NCBI GenBank assembly: GCA_004565275.1
Contig: SDOX01000005.1
Span: forward strand, 232,051 to 296,050
From: Nannochloropsis salina CCMP1776
Lineage: Eukaryota; Sar; Eustigmatophyceae; Eustigmatales; Monodopsidaceae
Length of the DNA: 64,000 nucleotides
Direction: 5' to 3'
Below, in pieces: positions 32,472-43,007 of the stretch; positions within the stretch are counted from its first letter, which is position 1; each line of letters begins with the position of its first letter. The position numbers and the translations under genes were made by a program. The notes under the pieces were generated by a model. That model was not told the origin of the DNA. It saw only the letters and a program-made list of their open reading frames with translations, and searched no databases.

Positions 32472-33256
32472 ATGCGTCCTCTTTCAGAAGATGAGACCCG
32501 GAAGGTTTTTGAACGCCTCGCAAAGTAGTAAGTGCACGGCCCTGCCATCCGAATCCTTTCTCCTATTAATCCATCTCACTTTCTCTTTGTATTCGACTTT
32601 CTTCCGCTTGCTTTATTGATCCTTGAAGCGTCGGTGGCAATTTAGAGCAGCTCGTCAATCGTCCGGATGAACGGTATTGCTTCCGGTACATGGACCAGCG
32701 GGTCTACTACGTGAGCGAACGCATGATGAAAACCGCCACAAACTTTGGCCGGGAGCACTTGCTATCAATCGGGACGTGCGTGGGACGCTTTACGAAGGTA
32801 GCCATTTTTTGCCGCTTCTCGTCTTTTCTCTCGTTCTACATGTCTGTCGGCTGAGAATGATTTTCCCGTTACGATTGGATTGACAATCAACCCCTAACAC
32901 CGTGATCACATGCCCTCTGGCTTCCTAACCTTCCACAGTCGGAAAAATTCCATATCTCCATCACTTTCTTGGACTACCTGGCTCAGTACGCATCTTACAA
33001 GGTATGGGTGAAGCCGCAAAGTGAAATGGGGTTCCTATACGGCAACAACATCATCAAGTCCGGCCTGGGGAGGATGACAGAAGGGATCCCCCAGTACGCG
33101 GGTGTGGTGGTGTACTCCATGACGGACATCCCCCTGGGGTTCGGGGTTGCGGCACAGCCCACGGACGTGTGCAAAGACCTGGATCCTGGGGCCAACGTGG
33201 TGCTGCACCAAGGGGACGTTGGCGAGTACCTGCGCGTGGAAGACGAGCTCTCGTGA
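32472..33256 (+). CDS. NIP7: 60S ribosome subunit biogenesis protein NIP7
   Basis: Three exons (32472-32527, 32629-32797, 32939-33256) give 180 residues, the same length as human NIP7. The product starts [19 protein letters not shown], continues with [19 protein letters not shown] and YYVSERMM (N-terminal UPF0113 domain), and carries the C-terminal PUA-type RNA-binding domain with [26 protein letters not shown] and [20 protein letters not shown]7 acts in the nucleolus in 27S/20S pre-rRNA processing. Both introns have GTAAGT or GTAGCC donors and AG acceptors and are needed to restore the family sequence. Partner across the divergent promoter is GNL3. Confidence 0.97.
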
Positions 33257-33864
33257 TCGCGATGAGGGTGGAAGGGGAGTGATGAGCGTGGAAAGGGTAA
33301 TATTTCTGAGGGTGGTGAACAAGAGCCGATGGGAGGTGTATTCGGGTGACGGAGGGGAAGAGGGAGGCCAGATCGGGGAGGGAAAATGTACATATGTGCG
33401 AAGCTGTGCTCGGCACTGTCCGAAAGGTGCCTGGGGGATGGCGTCAGCGGCCTACGATGGGAGGATAAAGGGTGACAGCCCGGAGGAAAGTAAAGAGCCT
33501 GTGGATATCTTCAACGCTTTGTTTCGCTTCCAGCAATGCGTGTCCTCCGTGCGTCTTCGCTGGTCCTAAACAATTGTGGAGCAAGACGGCACCTTAGCTT
33601 TTGTACATCGTCGTACCAGGAAAGTGCGGGAAAGCCTGTACAGGGAGGACCATACTCCCTTTCACGGCCGTCTTGCTCTATCCTCAATCCCCAACCCTCA
33701 TACCCGGTCCCCCCTTTTCTCCGCCCCATCGGAATGTACATCACTTGCATATCGCTCTCCTTCACCTCTTCCCCCTCTCAACGCCTCTCTCCGCGGCGCC
33801 GCGCACGCAGGCAGGCCTCGCTTTCCCCATCGTCCTTCGCACCCCATGGCCTCTCCTTGTCCCC
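33257..33864. other. Convergent intergenic region
   Basis: Between NIP7 and the Mpv17-family gene. Frames on both strands (33511-33765 minus, 33536-34007 plus) overlap, are composition-biased and match nothing. C-tracts at the right end belong to the polyglycine codons of the Mpv17-like gene. Confidence 0.5.
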
Positions 33865-34876
33865 TCAATACCTTTTTCGCATCAATACCACCGACGAGGC
33901 CCGCCCCCCCCCGCCCCCCCCCAGCCGGGACAAGTAGAAGCTCCACCACAAGGCCACCAGGTTGCCGAAGAGGACCCGGTAGGCAGGGGGCACGTACGAG
34001 AAATTGATTGCCTGGGCCACAGTCCACACCTGGAGATTCGTCTTCAAGGTGGGGAAATAGACTTGCTTCGTTCCTCGCCACGCCGCTCCCGGCCGCCCGC
34101 TCTCGAGCAAGCGGAGAAGGAAGAGGGTCAGAGCCAGGAAGGGAGGGGTGAAGAGGAGCTTGTCCAGCAGCACCTTCACCGCCACGTTCTTGCCGCCTTG
34201 CAAGCCCCGCACCTTCTTCTCCAACAGGCCGTACCAGTAATGGCAGAGAGGCCCGGTGACCAGGCCTCCGAAAAGGAAGAACCCCAGGGTCCGGCGACCA
34301 CTCCGTCCCCTGCCTCCTTTTCCGGAAGAGGCTAAGATGTCTCCCAGGGCGGAGATTAAGGCGCTGGTCAGAGCCTTGGTTAGAACTGGACGGGTGACAA
34401 GGCAATGGTGATAGGCACGAAGGAGGCGTTTGAGCTCCGCCTGACAGAAAGAGGGAGGGAACGATCGAGGTAAGCATGGCGAGTCCTGGAGCAGGAAGGC
34501 ACCTGAGAGGGACAGGTCACAGATACTAGGGAGCTAAAATCAAACAAAAAAATAAAACATCGTTCATAAGGCGCTTTGTTGTTTCTGTCATGTTATACAC
34601 TGGGCGGCAAAAATCTATCTCAGCATTGAAGTATTGCAGGAGGACAAGGTACTTAAAGAGACGCATTGCGTCCACGAAAAAAGGAGCAAGGAGATTTTCA
34701 ACCGCAAAAGTACATCCACTGACCTTCATCGATGCAGGGACCGTGCAAATTAGCGCGGCTGAGGTGTTTGTATCACTTGTTGTTGTAGTTGCCATGCTCA
34801 AGGCCTCGTCTTCGGCAGGCTTGCTCGTGGGCCCCGCTGACGCTGGGATGTCCTCCTCGTTCAACTCACTTGCCAT
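33865..34876 (-). CDS. Mpv17/PMP22 family membrane protein
   Basis: The conserved body is one exon, 33865-34440 on minus. It shows the family order: RLLRAYHHCLVTRPVLTKAL, then SALISALGDILA, FGGLVTGPLCHYWYGLLEK, VLLDKLLFTPPF, and the C-terminal signature VWTVAQAINFSYVPPAYRVL plus LVALWWSFYLSR. It ends with a short Gly6 tail. Four hydrophobic segments are expected. Family members sit in mitochondrial inner, peroxisomal or plastid membranes. A first exon at 34724-34876 (51 residues from ATG 34876, donor GTCAGT, acceptor TGTCAG) joins in phase 0, giving 242 residues; this exon has no family support and is tentative. The insertion SSGKGGRGRSGRR between helices 1 and 2 is unusual. Confidence 0.82.
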
Positions 34877-35264
34877 GGCTTCACAGGCACCCAATGTATC
34901 TACTGTGCTCAATCTGGTTGTCCATACGAATGTAAAATACAGGTGAAGCGAAGATGCTGTTTTTCCAAAAGTAGGGGTGACCGCGCTAGGTGATATATGG
35001 GGGAAACCTCGACGTGGGTAGAGGGCGATGGCGACTCGGGAGGTCAGACTACCCGAGGCCTTGACGTCTTCTTTGTGCGCAAAACTCACTGTATCTTGGT
35101 GAAAACTAAACGACACACTATAAAACAGGTTTTGTTCTACGTGTGTCATTTTTTTTGTTTTTCCGCCAATATTTGCGGCCACGGATCCCTATATAGGAGT
35201 CTCCGGAGTGCTGAAAGCCAGCGTGAGGTCGGACCTCGTGTGGTACTCGGCAGCCTTAATATAC
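34877..35264. promoter_or_regulatory. Divergent promoter between Mpv17-like gene and plastid orphan
   Basis: No gene seen. A TATA-like TATATAGG at 35190-35197, about 70 bases before the plus-strand start, and CCAAT at 35166-35170 are candidate core elements. A minus-strand frame covers the whole stretch, but its residues upstream of ATG 34876 look non-coding. Confidence 0.4.
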
Positions 35265-36611
35265 ATGCCTATTTTCCGTGGCCGTCACCTGAAAAGTGGC
35301 ACAAGAAATAAAAGCGATGTTGGAAAGCTGTCCCAGCAGTACACCTACCTAGCCGGTCTATTTTTATGGTTAACTTCCCCCGCCCTCGCATCCGCTTTCG
35401 TATCCCAATTCTCCTCCTGCTCATCCACCCGGGAAGCCGCGCTCCCGATGATCCACTCTCCCTTCTCCATCCATGTTGACTACCATTGTACCGCTCTTAG
35501 TGCAGAACGGTCTGGGCCTACCTACTTTGAATGGCTTGGTCGGCAAGCCGAATTGAAGCTTCGGCCGCAGCCGTATCAGGGTCTACGCTTAAAGATCGAG
35601 AGGGATCTGGCTGTTTTACTCATGCGCTCCTCCTATGAGGTTGCGGACGAATTAGATTTTGTACCTATGAACGATTTTCAAAAAGACTTCTTCACGTTTC
35701 GGCAGGTAAGAGATTCAAAACACGTGATTGATGAGGTCCCCTGCTCGTGCCCAGAGGCTCGTACAACATAAGCAGGGCGAAATTCTCTTTGCGGCCCCAT
35801 CCTTCGATACGATGCAAGTGTGAAAATGCAGTGTATAGAGTACAGCAATATGTGAATAATGTGATTATGGCACGGTGTCTTCAGACCAATAGCACATGGC
35901 TTGAATTTTACAAAAAAATACGTCACTTGTCACTTGTAGGCAGAATGGGAAGACTACGTGGGGGCATTCCCCCCTCTCTCTGTGCGGCAAGGGGAGTTAA
36001 CGCAACCGTCCTACTTCGACTTCATTTCGTTCGCCCAATATTGCACCCTCAACGAGGAAATGCGGCATGGCAAGCTGGCCTTTGTCGAGCTCGTCTCCGC
36101 CGAGGGGGAGAAACGAGTAGTCCGGCGGTCGGATGATCCTTCTCTTCCGCAAGACAATTCCTTGCTGCCGGCTGAGCACTCAAGAAGGGTGGGAGACAGG
36201 ATTCTGCAGAGGCTTTTGGAAGCACCGGAGGTATACGCGCCAAGATTATCTGGGAGAGGGCGCGGAGGAGGAGGGGATATAGGGGTGGAGGAGGTCGTGG
36301 AAGATGTCAAAAGAATCGTAGATTTGTTTACAGCAAAACAATTCAATCAAGGTGGCGAAGTCAAAACGCTTGCGGAGAAAGAAGGGGCAAGAAAAGGGGG
36401 GGCAGCCTGGCAAGGGATGAAGTTGAAGGTAACGAGCAGGGCCCCAGCGAATCTGTGGAGCTTACAGTCTTTGATGTTCAGGAACGAGCCGTTGCTGAAC
36501 GACTTTGAAGGCAAGGCCGTTCGCGCTTACCTGCAGGGCGTGGGAAAGAAAGAAGAGACGTATGCAGTGCAGGTTCAGGGCAACGATGTGGTGCATACTT
36601 TCTCTTGGTGA
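35265..36611 (+). CDS. Predicted plastid-targeted protein of unknown function
   Basis: Exons 35265-35705 and 35940-36611 join in phase 0 and give 370 residues. A hydrophobic segment at about 28-41 (YLAGLFLWLTSPALA) is followed at once by ASAFVS (42-47), the ASAFAP-type cleavage motif with Phe at +1 that directs import into four-membrane plastids of ochrophytes. The next stretch is Ser-rich and poor in acids, as in a transit peptide. The mature part has no domain I recognise; distinctive segments are TYFEWLGRQAELKLRPQPYQ, MNDFQKDFFTFRQAEWEDYV and SYFDFISFAQYCTLNEEM. The initiating ATG is the first in frame but leaves 27 residues before the hydrophobic core, longer than usual, so a different 5' end is possible. 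Confidence 0.72.
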
Positions 36612-37028
36612 GGGGGGGCGTGCGAGGATTAGGAGAGACAGATCAGAGACCGGGTGTATTTTTAGGCGAAGTGTTCTTACGGATACGAAAAAGAAATGAT
36701 ATCTTCGACCGTGGGAAACGTCGCTTGTCATAAAACGCGTCGAAGACAAAGCGGGCATGTGCTCCGTGCTAACAAATGTCTTCATATTGCTCGTATCTCC
36801 GTATTCCAAATGGCTGGGACGGCATGCCTCACTTTGTTACCTCAATTCCCTCCAAATCTTTGTCTCTCTCCCCGCCACATTTTCGAAACGCGCGTCTTCG
36901 TTCCTGTCTTCCGCAAGCCAGCCCTCCCCTCTCCTCCCCACACTAGCGCTTCCCTTTCTCCGCCCTTCGCACGTACTTCCTAACCCCCGTTCATATCTCC
37001 CGTTTCCCGCGGTCATGGCCTCGTCCTC
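36612..37028. other. Convergent intergenic region
   Basis: Between the plastid orphan and coatomer beta 3' ends. Short biased frames only; nothing seen. Confidence 0.5.
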
Positions 37029-40000
37029 CTACGCCGCAATTTCCTCCTGCACGTCGCCCACCCGCTGGATCGCCGTGATACGATCCCCCAAGGACAAGGC
37101 AATTCCTTGAGTTTTGCTGCGGATCCTCACGTAACCACTCAGACGACCGTCCGCGTCATCCTTCTTCTCCACGGACAAGTTGACCAAAGCATCTTCCCCG
37201 AAAACGCTCTTCGCGTACAAATTCGCCGCCAAGAAGGCAGACTCGCCGGACAGGGAGGAGGTTGGTGTCAGGCATTCCATGTTCGTGCTGCTCACCACGT
37301 GCGTGAGGAAAGCTTGCAAATCCAAAAAGGTGGTGTTGATAGCCACCTTATTTTCCCACTCAAACTCCGCCCACATGGCCCGGAAGGCCTCGTCTGAACA
37401 GGAGGCAGGCCGGATGTAATCCATGATGTCCATCTAGAAGGAGAGGGGGGGAGTAACGGGGGGATGAGGAAGGAGCCCAGCCAAATCCTATCACATACAC
37501 CAGTGAACAAAATGCGACGGGTGGGATACCATCCACTGATAAACCCGGGCGCAAAACACGCGATCAACTGGCAGACATCTTCTCCCCAGAGAGCCTACGG
37601 TTAAATTCCTTTCTCGGGGGAAAACACGCACATCCAACCGCCAACTTGCTCCGTACCTGAATGTCGTTCAGATTCACAGTACCCTTCTCGGCCGTGCTGC
37701 TGTTCTCGTAGACGATCGTCCCAAAGATATGGCCCGTCTCCGTGCTCGAGACCTTGATGTTCGCCCGGATGATCCGCTGGTCCTGCGGGCCGATGGTGTG
37801 AGACTGGGGCCGCTCGATCAGCTTCAAATCCCCCATGGTCGCGAGCTCCACAGTCAGGTTCGTTAACGTCGCCTTGGTCCGGTTGATGACCAGGATCTCT
37901 AAGACGATGTCGTAGTCGTGCACAGTTACGTAGGCCTCCGCGTACACCGGGTCTGCCAAACCGCTCAATTGATACACGTGCGCCAGCCGCTTGCTCCAAT
38001 CGCCTACCTCGTCTTTCACCGCCCCGGCGCCCGTGGCCCGTTGGATATCCTCTCCGTCATATAAATCGAAGTCTCCCGTTTGCACTCCGAAATGCCTTAG
38101 TTGCCTGAAGTTGATGAGCGCGTCGGGGAAGGCACTCAATCCCCCTGCCTTTCCCCCCTGCCGAGCCTTGTCCGACTTGGCCGCTTCTTCCTGTTTGAAT
38201 TTCAAGAATGCAGCATAGCTCACCTTGCACTTGGTCAGGAGCGTGTCTTTCACCAGGGACAAGGAGTCGGGGTCCAGCAAGACACGGGCACAGACCGTGA
38301 TCCGCTCCAACACATCCGCGTAAGCGCCTACATTCCCCTGGGCTTTCACCTCCGCCATCCTCCCCACCCCGCACGCCACGAGCAAGGTCTTGGCTTGCAT
38401 CTCCTTGCATTCTGGGTCTAACGGCCCCGCCGTCTCCAATGCCTGCACCGTCAATTTCGTCAAAGAGGACACCAGCAACCCCCCCAGAAACACGTCCCCC
38501 TCCAAGAGCGCTCGACGGAAGGCAGGCGACGACTTCTCCTCGGCGCCCAGCTTCCCACTCCCCGTCCCTCCAGGAACAGGGACCATGGCCACTTGTGTCG
38601 CGTAGGTTCCATCCGCCAAAACCACACTCTTGCTCACCAACTGCTGCCCTGGCGCATTGCCTCCTTCCCTCCCTCCCTCCCCCACACCCTCTTTTATGGC
38701 AGGCGTTGATTTTGGCAGGTAAGGGGGCTGCCCGGCGTTGGCCAACAGGCAGTCAAAGGCTTCCTTTCGGAGGGTGGGCTCCATCGCATACTCCCCCAAA
38801 ATCCAGACCGCGACCCCCAGCACGGTGTTCCCTTGGATGTAGGCGAAGGACTGCAAGAGCTTGTTCAGGATGGAGGGGCGGAAGGCCGGGTATTGCTCGA
38901 TAATGCTCCGGACAAAGACGATCACGTCCAGGGCCCCGTCTCCCGAGAGGAAGTCCATGAGCACGTGGACGACGGCATCGGCCACTTCTGGAAAGCGGGC
39001 GGCGCAGGTATGAATGGCTTGAATCAGCATGCTGCGGTACACGGTGGCTTTCTCCTGTTCCCCCTCCTGTGTGCGGAGGACTTCGCGTTTCAAGACTGCC
39101 ACCACTTCTTCGATGTTGCGGGGGCTGACGAGGTCCATGGCCACCTGGGGAGGGGGGAGGAAGAAGGGCAGAGGGGAGGAGGGCAGAAAAGGGAGGAGGG
39201 ATGCAGAGGGAGGTTCGTTCGTGAGTGTGCACAGGACGCCAATGCTTGGACACCAGCCTACATGAATACTCCGATCATCAGCGTCATGCTTCCCGAGATG
39301 GCGAGCATGGGGACACGCCCTGGGGCCGAGGCCCCTCTTCCTCTGTCAGGCCACCCCTTACCTCCAAGGTCTTCCGGCATATATCCAGGTTCGGTGACCC
39401 CAAGGCGCGCAAGACGTCCATCAAATTCTCCTGGACAACCCGAGTGTGTCCTTGTTTGAGGCTGGCGAGACGCTCCAGCACGATGAGCTTCACATTGTGG
39501 TCGCTTTGACTGTTGAGAAGCTGAGCGTACGTGCTGGCAGCGGCCCGAACGGCGGTCGGGGCGGAAGAAAGGGAAACCAGCGTCCAAGCCGCTTCGTACG
39601 AGACAGCGGCGCTGTCCGACTGCAACAGGTTGAAGAGCGCCCGCACGAATCGGGCTTTCTGCGCCGGGTCTTTTCGGCAAACTTTTCGGGTCAATTCCAA
39701 GACTAGGAGGGCAAAACCGTCTCCGTACCTGGGAACCTCGTCCAAGTGCTCCGTCAAAAATTGGATGGCCAGGAGCTCCGCCTCAGAGCACAAGAAAAGA
39801 AAAGCGTTGCGACGTGCGCCGCTGTCGGTCTCCGTCTGAATGAATTGTTGCATGAGTTCTGGGGCGTCCGGGACGAGGTCGGAGGACACGTGGCGATGGA
39901 TGTTCAGAATGGCCAAGGCCGCGTTCTTCCGCACGTAGGAATGACGGTGCTCCAGACAGGCTTTGATGGAGGGGATAAGGGGCTCCAGAAGGTCGGGCTC

Positions 40001-40408
40001 GCGCAACTTGCAGAGAAAACGGAGCATGGAGCCTCGGACGTACTCGTTGGGGTGGTTGAGGTCGTTACGGAGGGCATTGCACACGAGAATCATCTCACTC
40101 AAGAGCTTTTTGGACGTTCCGTCGTATTTGGGAACCACTTCCCAGTAAAGCATCAGAAGCTTCTTGAGCAAGTGATCATTTGTGCTACTGCAGAACCGAA
40201 TCACGCTCATCAAAACGCGGGGCAGATTCTCTCCTGACAGGAGCAGCATGATGGTCTGCTTCAAGGCCCGAATTTTGTATTTCACGTCCGGATTCTCCAA
40301 ATCTCTCATGATTTCTTCCTGTTGCACTGCAGATGCCTTTTCGGTATGGAAGAGCACCGTGCATGATGTCTCGATGGATGAGACGGCGGGAAGGCCCGAT
40401 GGGGCCAT
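37029..40408 (-). CDS. COPB1: Coatomer subunit beta
   Basis: Three exons on minus (39362-40408, 37657-39144, 37029-37433) join in phase 0 and give 979 residues, close to human COPB1 (953). The N-terminal adaptin-like solenoid is unmistakable: [60 protein letters not shown], and across the first junction [20 protein letters not shown]. The middle has [20 protein letters not shown]. The C-terminal appendage includes [16 protein letters not shown] and [20 protein letters not shown]; the last exon starts [17 protein letters not shown]. Beta-COP is part of the F-subcomplex of the COPI coat, which drives Golgi-to-ER and intra-Golgi transport. Confidence 0.97.
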
Positions 40409-40899
40409 GATGCGCAGGAGATGCTACCGACTCGAAAGCAGGAAACGCCCACGGACGAGGCAAGGCGATCAGCCCAGTTTATAGGTGTGTCCCAGTACCG
40501 TGAAGGAAAATCCTGTGATATCCAGAATGCCCGACATAGAATGAGGTGGGGGTATGACCGAAGTGAGACAGGCTTATGCACGATGAGCACCCCCTTGCCC
40601 TCATCAAGTTAAATCATCCCGAGGAAAAACGGCCACATGTGGTGCATACCAAGGAAACCAATTTCCCAGACAGCCTCATTTTCAACACTGTCAGGTGCAG
40701 AGAGGCATCCACAGTCCTGGGAGACAGCGTGGGAATTCTCGGGCGTGGGATATGTGTCCAGACAGACGACGAAACTCCTCGCTGAGTTCCTTTGGAGAGC
40801 GCCCATAGACCCCGCCCTCCGAGAGGTCTTGCGTGGCGATCCAGGCACATTCACACGTCCATCGTCCACTCACCCGTGACCAGGGCATTCACAGGCAAA
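40409..40899. other. Intergenic, divergent promoter of COPB1 and D27-like gene
   Basis: No gene seen. Overlapping short frames on both strands look non-coding. Confidence 0.45.
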
Positions 40900-42295
40900 A
40901 TGGAAAGAGACATGCGGGCCCGAGGCTGGGACTTACCTTCCAGCAGCCTTGGTATGGTCAGCGCGACACAGACAGCGTCAGCTTCCTCAACAAGCCACAA
41001 GGGGGGTCGGGAGGTGATCAAGATCGAGATACCAGCAGCTTGGTCAAAACCACGGAGTACTTACAGAAGGAGGCACTTGCGGCTGATTGCCACCCATTTT
41101 TTCGTCTTAATTGTCTTGTGTATCATCCTAGGACGTGCGTGTGCTTTTGCACCGTTACATACCAGACGTATTGCCCTGCCTACGTCCCCTTTTGCGTCTC
41201 CTCCACCTCCCAACTTCCGCATATTTCTTTTCGGTTTTGGCGGTACAGACAGTCAAACAAATAAAATTGGTGGAAACTCATCTTTGAAGCCAAGACCTTT
41301 TGCCCCAGAGCGGATGCTTAAATACAACGACGACATATTTGCGAAGATCTGGATATTTTTGTTTACCGGAAAAATTGCGGCTGTAGTCGGTGCACCATCT
41401 CCCCGTAACTTTATCCCGTACGAAGAGTACGTTCGTCTCTCTCGGTTGCTGTTAAGAGGGGGCTCGACCAAGGCGAAGTCTGCCGTTCTCTCTGTCCTTC
41501 GCTCCATCGCCTTCCCGGGCTTTTCCTCTATTTTTCGGACCTTGTTTCCAGGGTCGTCGCGGCTTGCTTGTGAATTTAATGCGCGCGTTACGCCAATCTT
41601 TTTCAGCTGGCTGGTTGGACCAGCAAAGGTAGAAACTTCAGAAATGCTGAACCCGGTCACGTACGTGATAGAGCACGTAGAGTGGTGGTGATGGGGGGAG
41701 GAAGGGAAGAGGACGGTGTACGATCGCGATATCATTCCGGCCGTTCAGTTCAATATGAAGCTTAATATTGAATCCTATAACACGTATCTTTACGTTTCCC
41801 ACCCATATCTTTCCACACACAAACGCACAATGTACCTGTGGTACCGCAACAGCGGCGCGCGGGAGCTATGGTCTAACAGCGTCAAGATAGAGCGGTGCAG
41901 GTATCTAGAGAGTGTGCAATGCAAAGGCGCGTGCGTCAGCATCTGCAAGTTACCCACGCAAACTTTCTTCACGGAGGACCTGGGCATGCCCGTGACGATG
42001 ACGCCCAATTTTGAGGACTTGAGGTAGGCGATACAGGATCAAGAACGAGGCCATACGGGGTCATGGGCAGTGGAGGGTGAGGCATAGCACGAATTGCAAT
42101 TCAAACTTGAAGCATTGTGAATTCTTACCTTATCTGTCTTAAATCTTTTTCCTTCCAAGCTGTACGATGACATTCGGGACTGCTCCGTTGCCTATTGCGT
42201 CAGATCCGGTTTGCTCGGAAGGGTGCTACAAAGAGTGCTCTACTGCAGTGACGTCGAAACGACTTTGTCCAGTTGTGACGTCAGCAGCAGAATGA
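40900..42295 (+). CDS. Plastid-targeted D27-like (DUF4033) carotenoid isomerase
   Basis: Three exons (40900-41660, 41853-42023, 42160-42295) join in frame and give 355 residues. A hydrophobic core at about 62-79 precedes ACAFAPLHTRR (80-90), an ASAFAP-type plastid-import motif. The mature part follows the DWARF27 family block by block: MLKYNDDIFAKIWIFLFTGK, YEEYVRLSRLLLRGGSTKAK, FNARVTPIFFSWLVGPAKVE, VKIERCRYLES, then the Cys-rich CKGACVSICKLPTQTFF, TMTPNFEDLSCTMTFG and a C-terminal CSEGCYKEC. Plant D27 is an Fe-dependent all-trans/9-cis beta-carotene isomerase that starts strigolactone synthesis; algal homologues have undefined roles in carotenoid isomerisation. The N-terminus is uncertain: 61 residues precede the signal core, and an optional intron (donor GTATGG near 40951) could shorten it. 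Confidence 0.9.
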
Positions 42296-43007
42296 AAATA
42301 GTAAAGAAAGTGATGGAGTTGATATTCAGAGGGTACGTGTCTTCTAAAGCACGCGCAGGTGGAAGGGAGCTGATAAGATCTGACGTAAGGTATTGAGGGC
42401 AGCACACTTCCTGTCAATTGAGATTTAGTATGTGTACTGGTGGAGGATATTCCTTGCGCTGCTTACTGTGGTGTTCTTTTGCCCCTCATTTTCCGATTCT
42501 GGAGGATGAGCATTCCGTGGGCTTAAGGGATAAGGAATCTTGCTGATGACCTCAGCCTCCGATAAGAAATTTGATAGGGCATAGCAGAACAACTTGCCAT
42601 TCATAGTTATGAATTTGGCTCGCTACAGCCCGTGCCCACAGTTCAAACTTTGTCGTGTGATCCGCCTCACTAACATGTATCACAACCTCCTCCCTCCTTC
42701 CTGTCACATTTTTTAGTCGTACCACATGATTGTCAAGACGATCCCTGGGACTGCTATTATTTAAACGTACAATAGATAAAGAGTTAACGAAAGAAATCTA
42801 GAAGAATATACGCGAAATTTTTGACAAGTTGACGTATACAGCGACGGGGTCCTTGTTTCCGTTAAATCGCAGGTTCGCGACTTTTGAAAAGGTAACGGTT
42901 GTTGTCAATTTACGTTTTGGTTTACATAAAATCTCCAGCTCACACTTTTTTTTTTCATATTCGACCTAAAACTGACAGCTAATTTAAACATAGTCTCGTG
43001 AATAATA
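42296..43007. other. AT-rich intergenic region upstream of DRC1
   Basis: No gene seen on either strand. AT-rich, with a T-tract at about 42946-42956 shortly before the DRC1 start. Confidence 0.5.

Noticed and set aside
33536-34477. Plus-strand frames and a 259-codon minus frame over the Mpv17-like gene
   Set aside because: Out of frame with the recognisable Mpv17 signature, which lies in a different minus frame.
42276-42283. TGACGTCA palindrome (CRE site)
   Set aside because: Lies inside the last coding exon of the D27-like gene, where it encodes part of VVTSAAE; probably coincidental.
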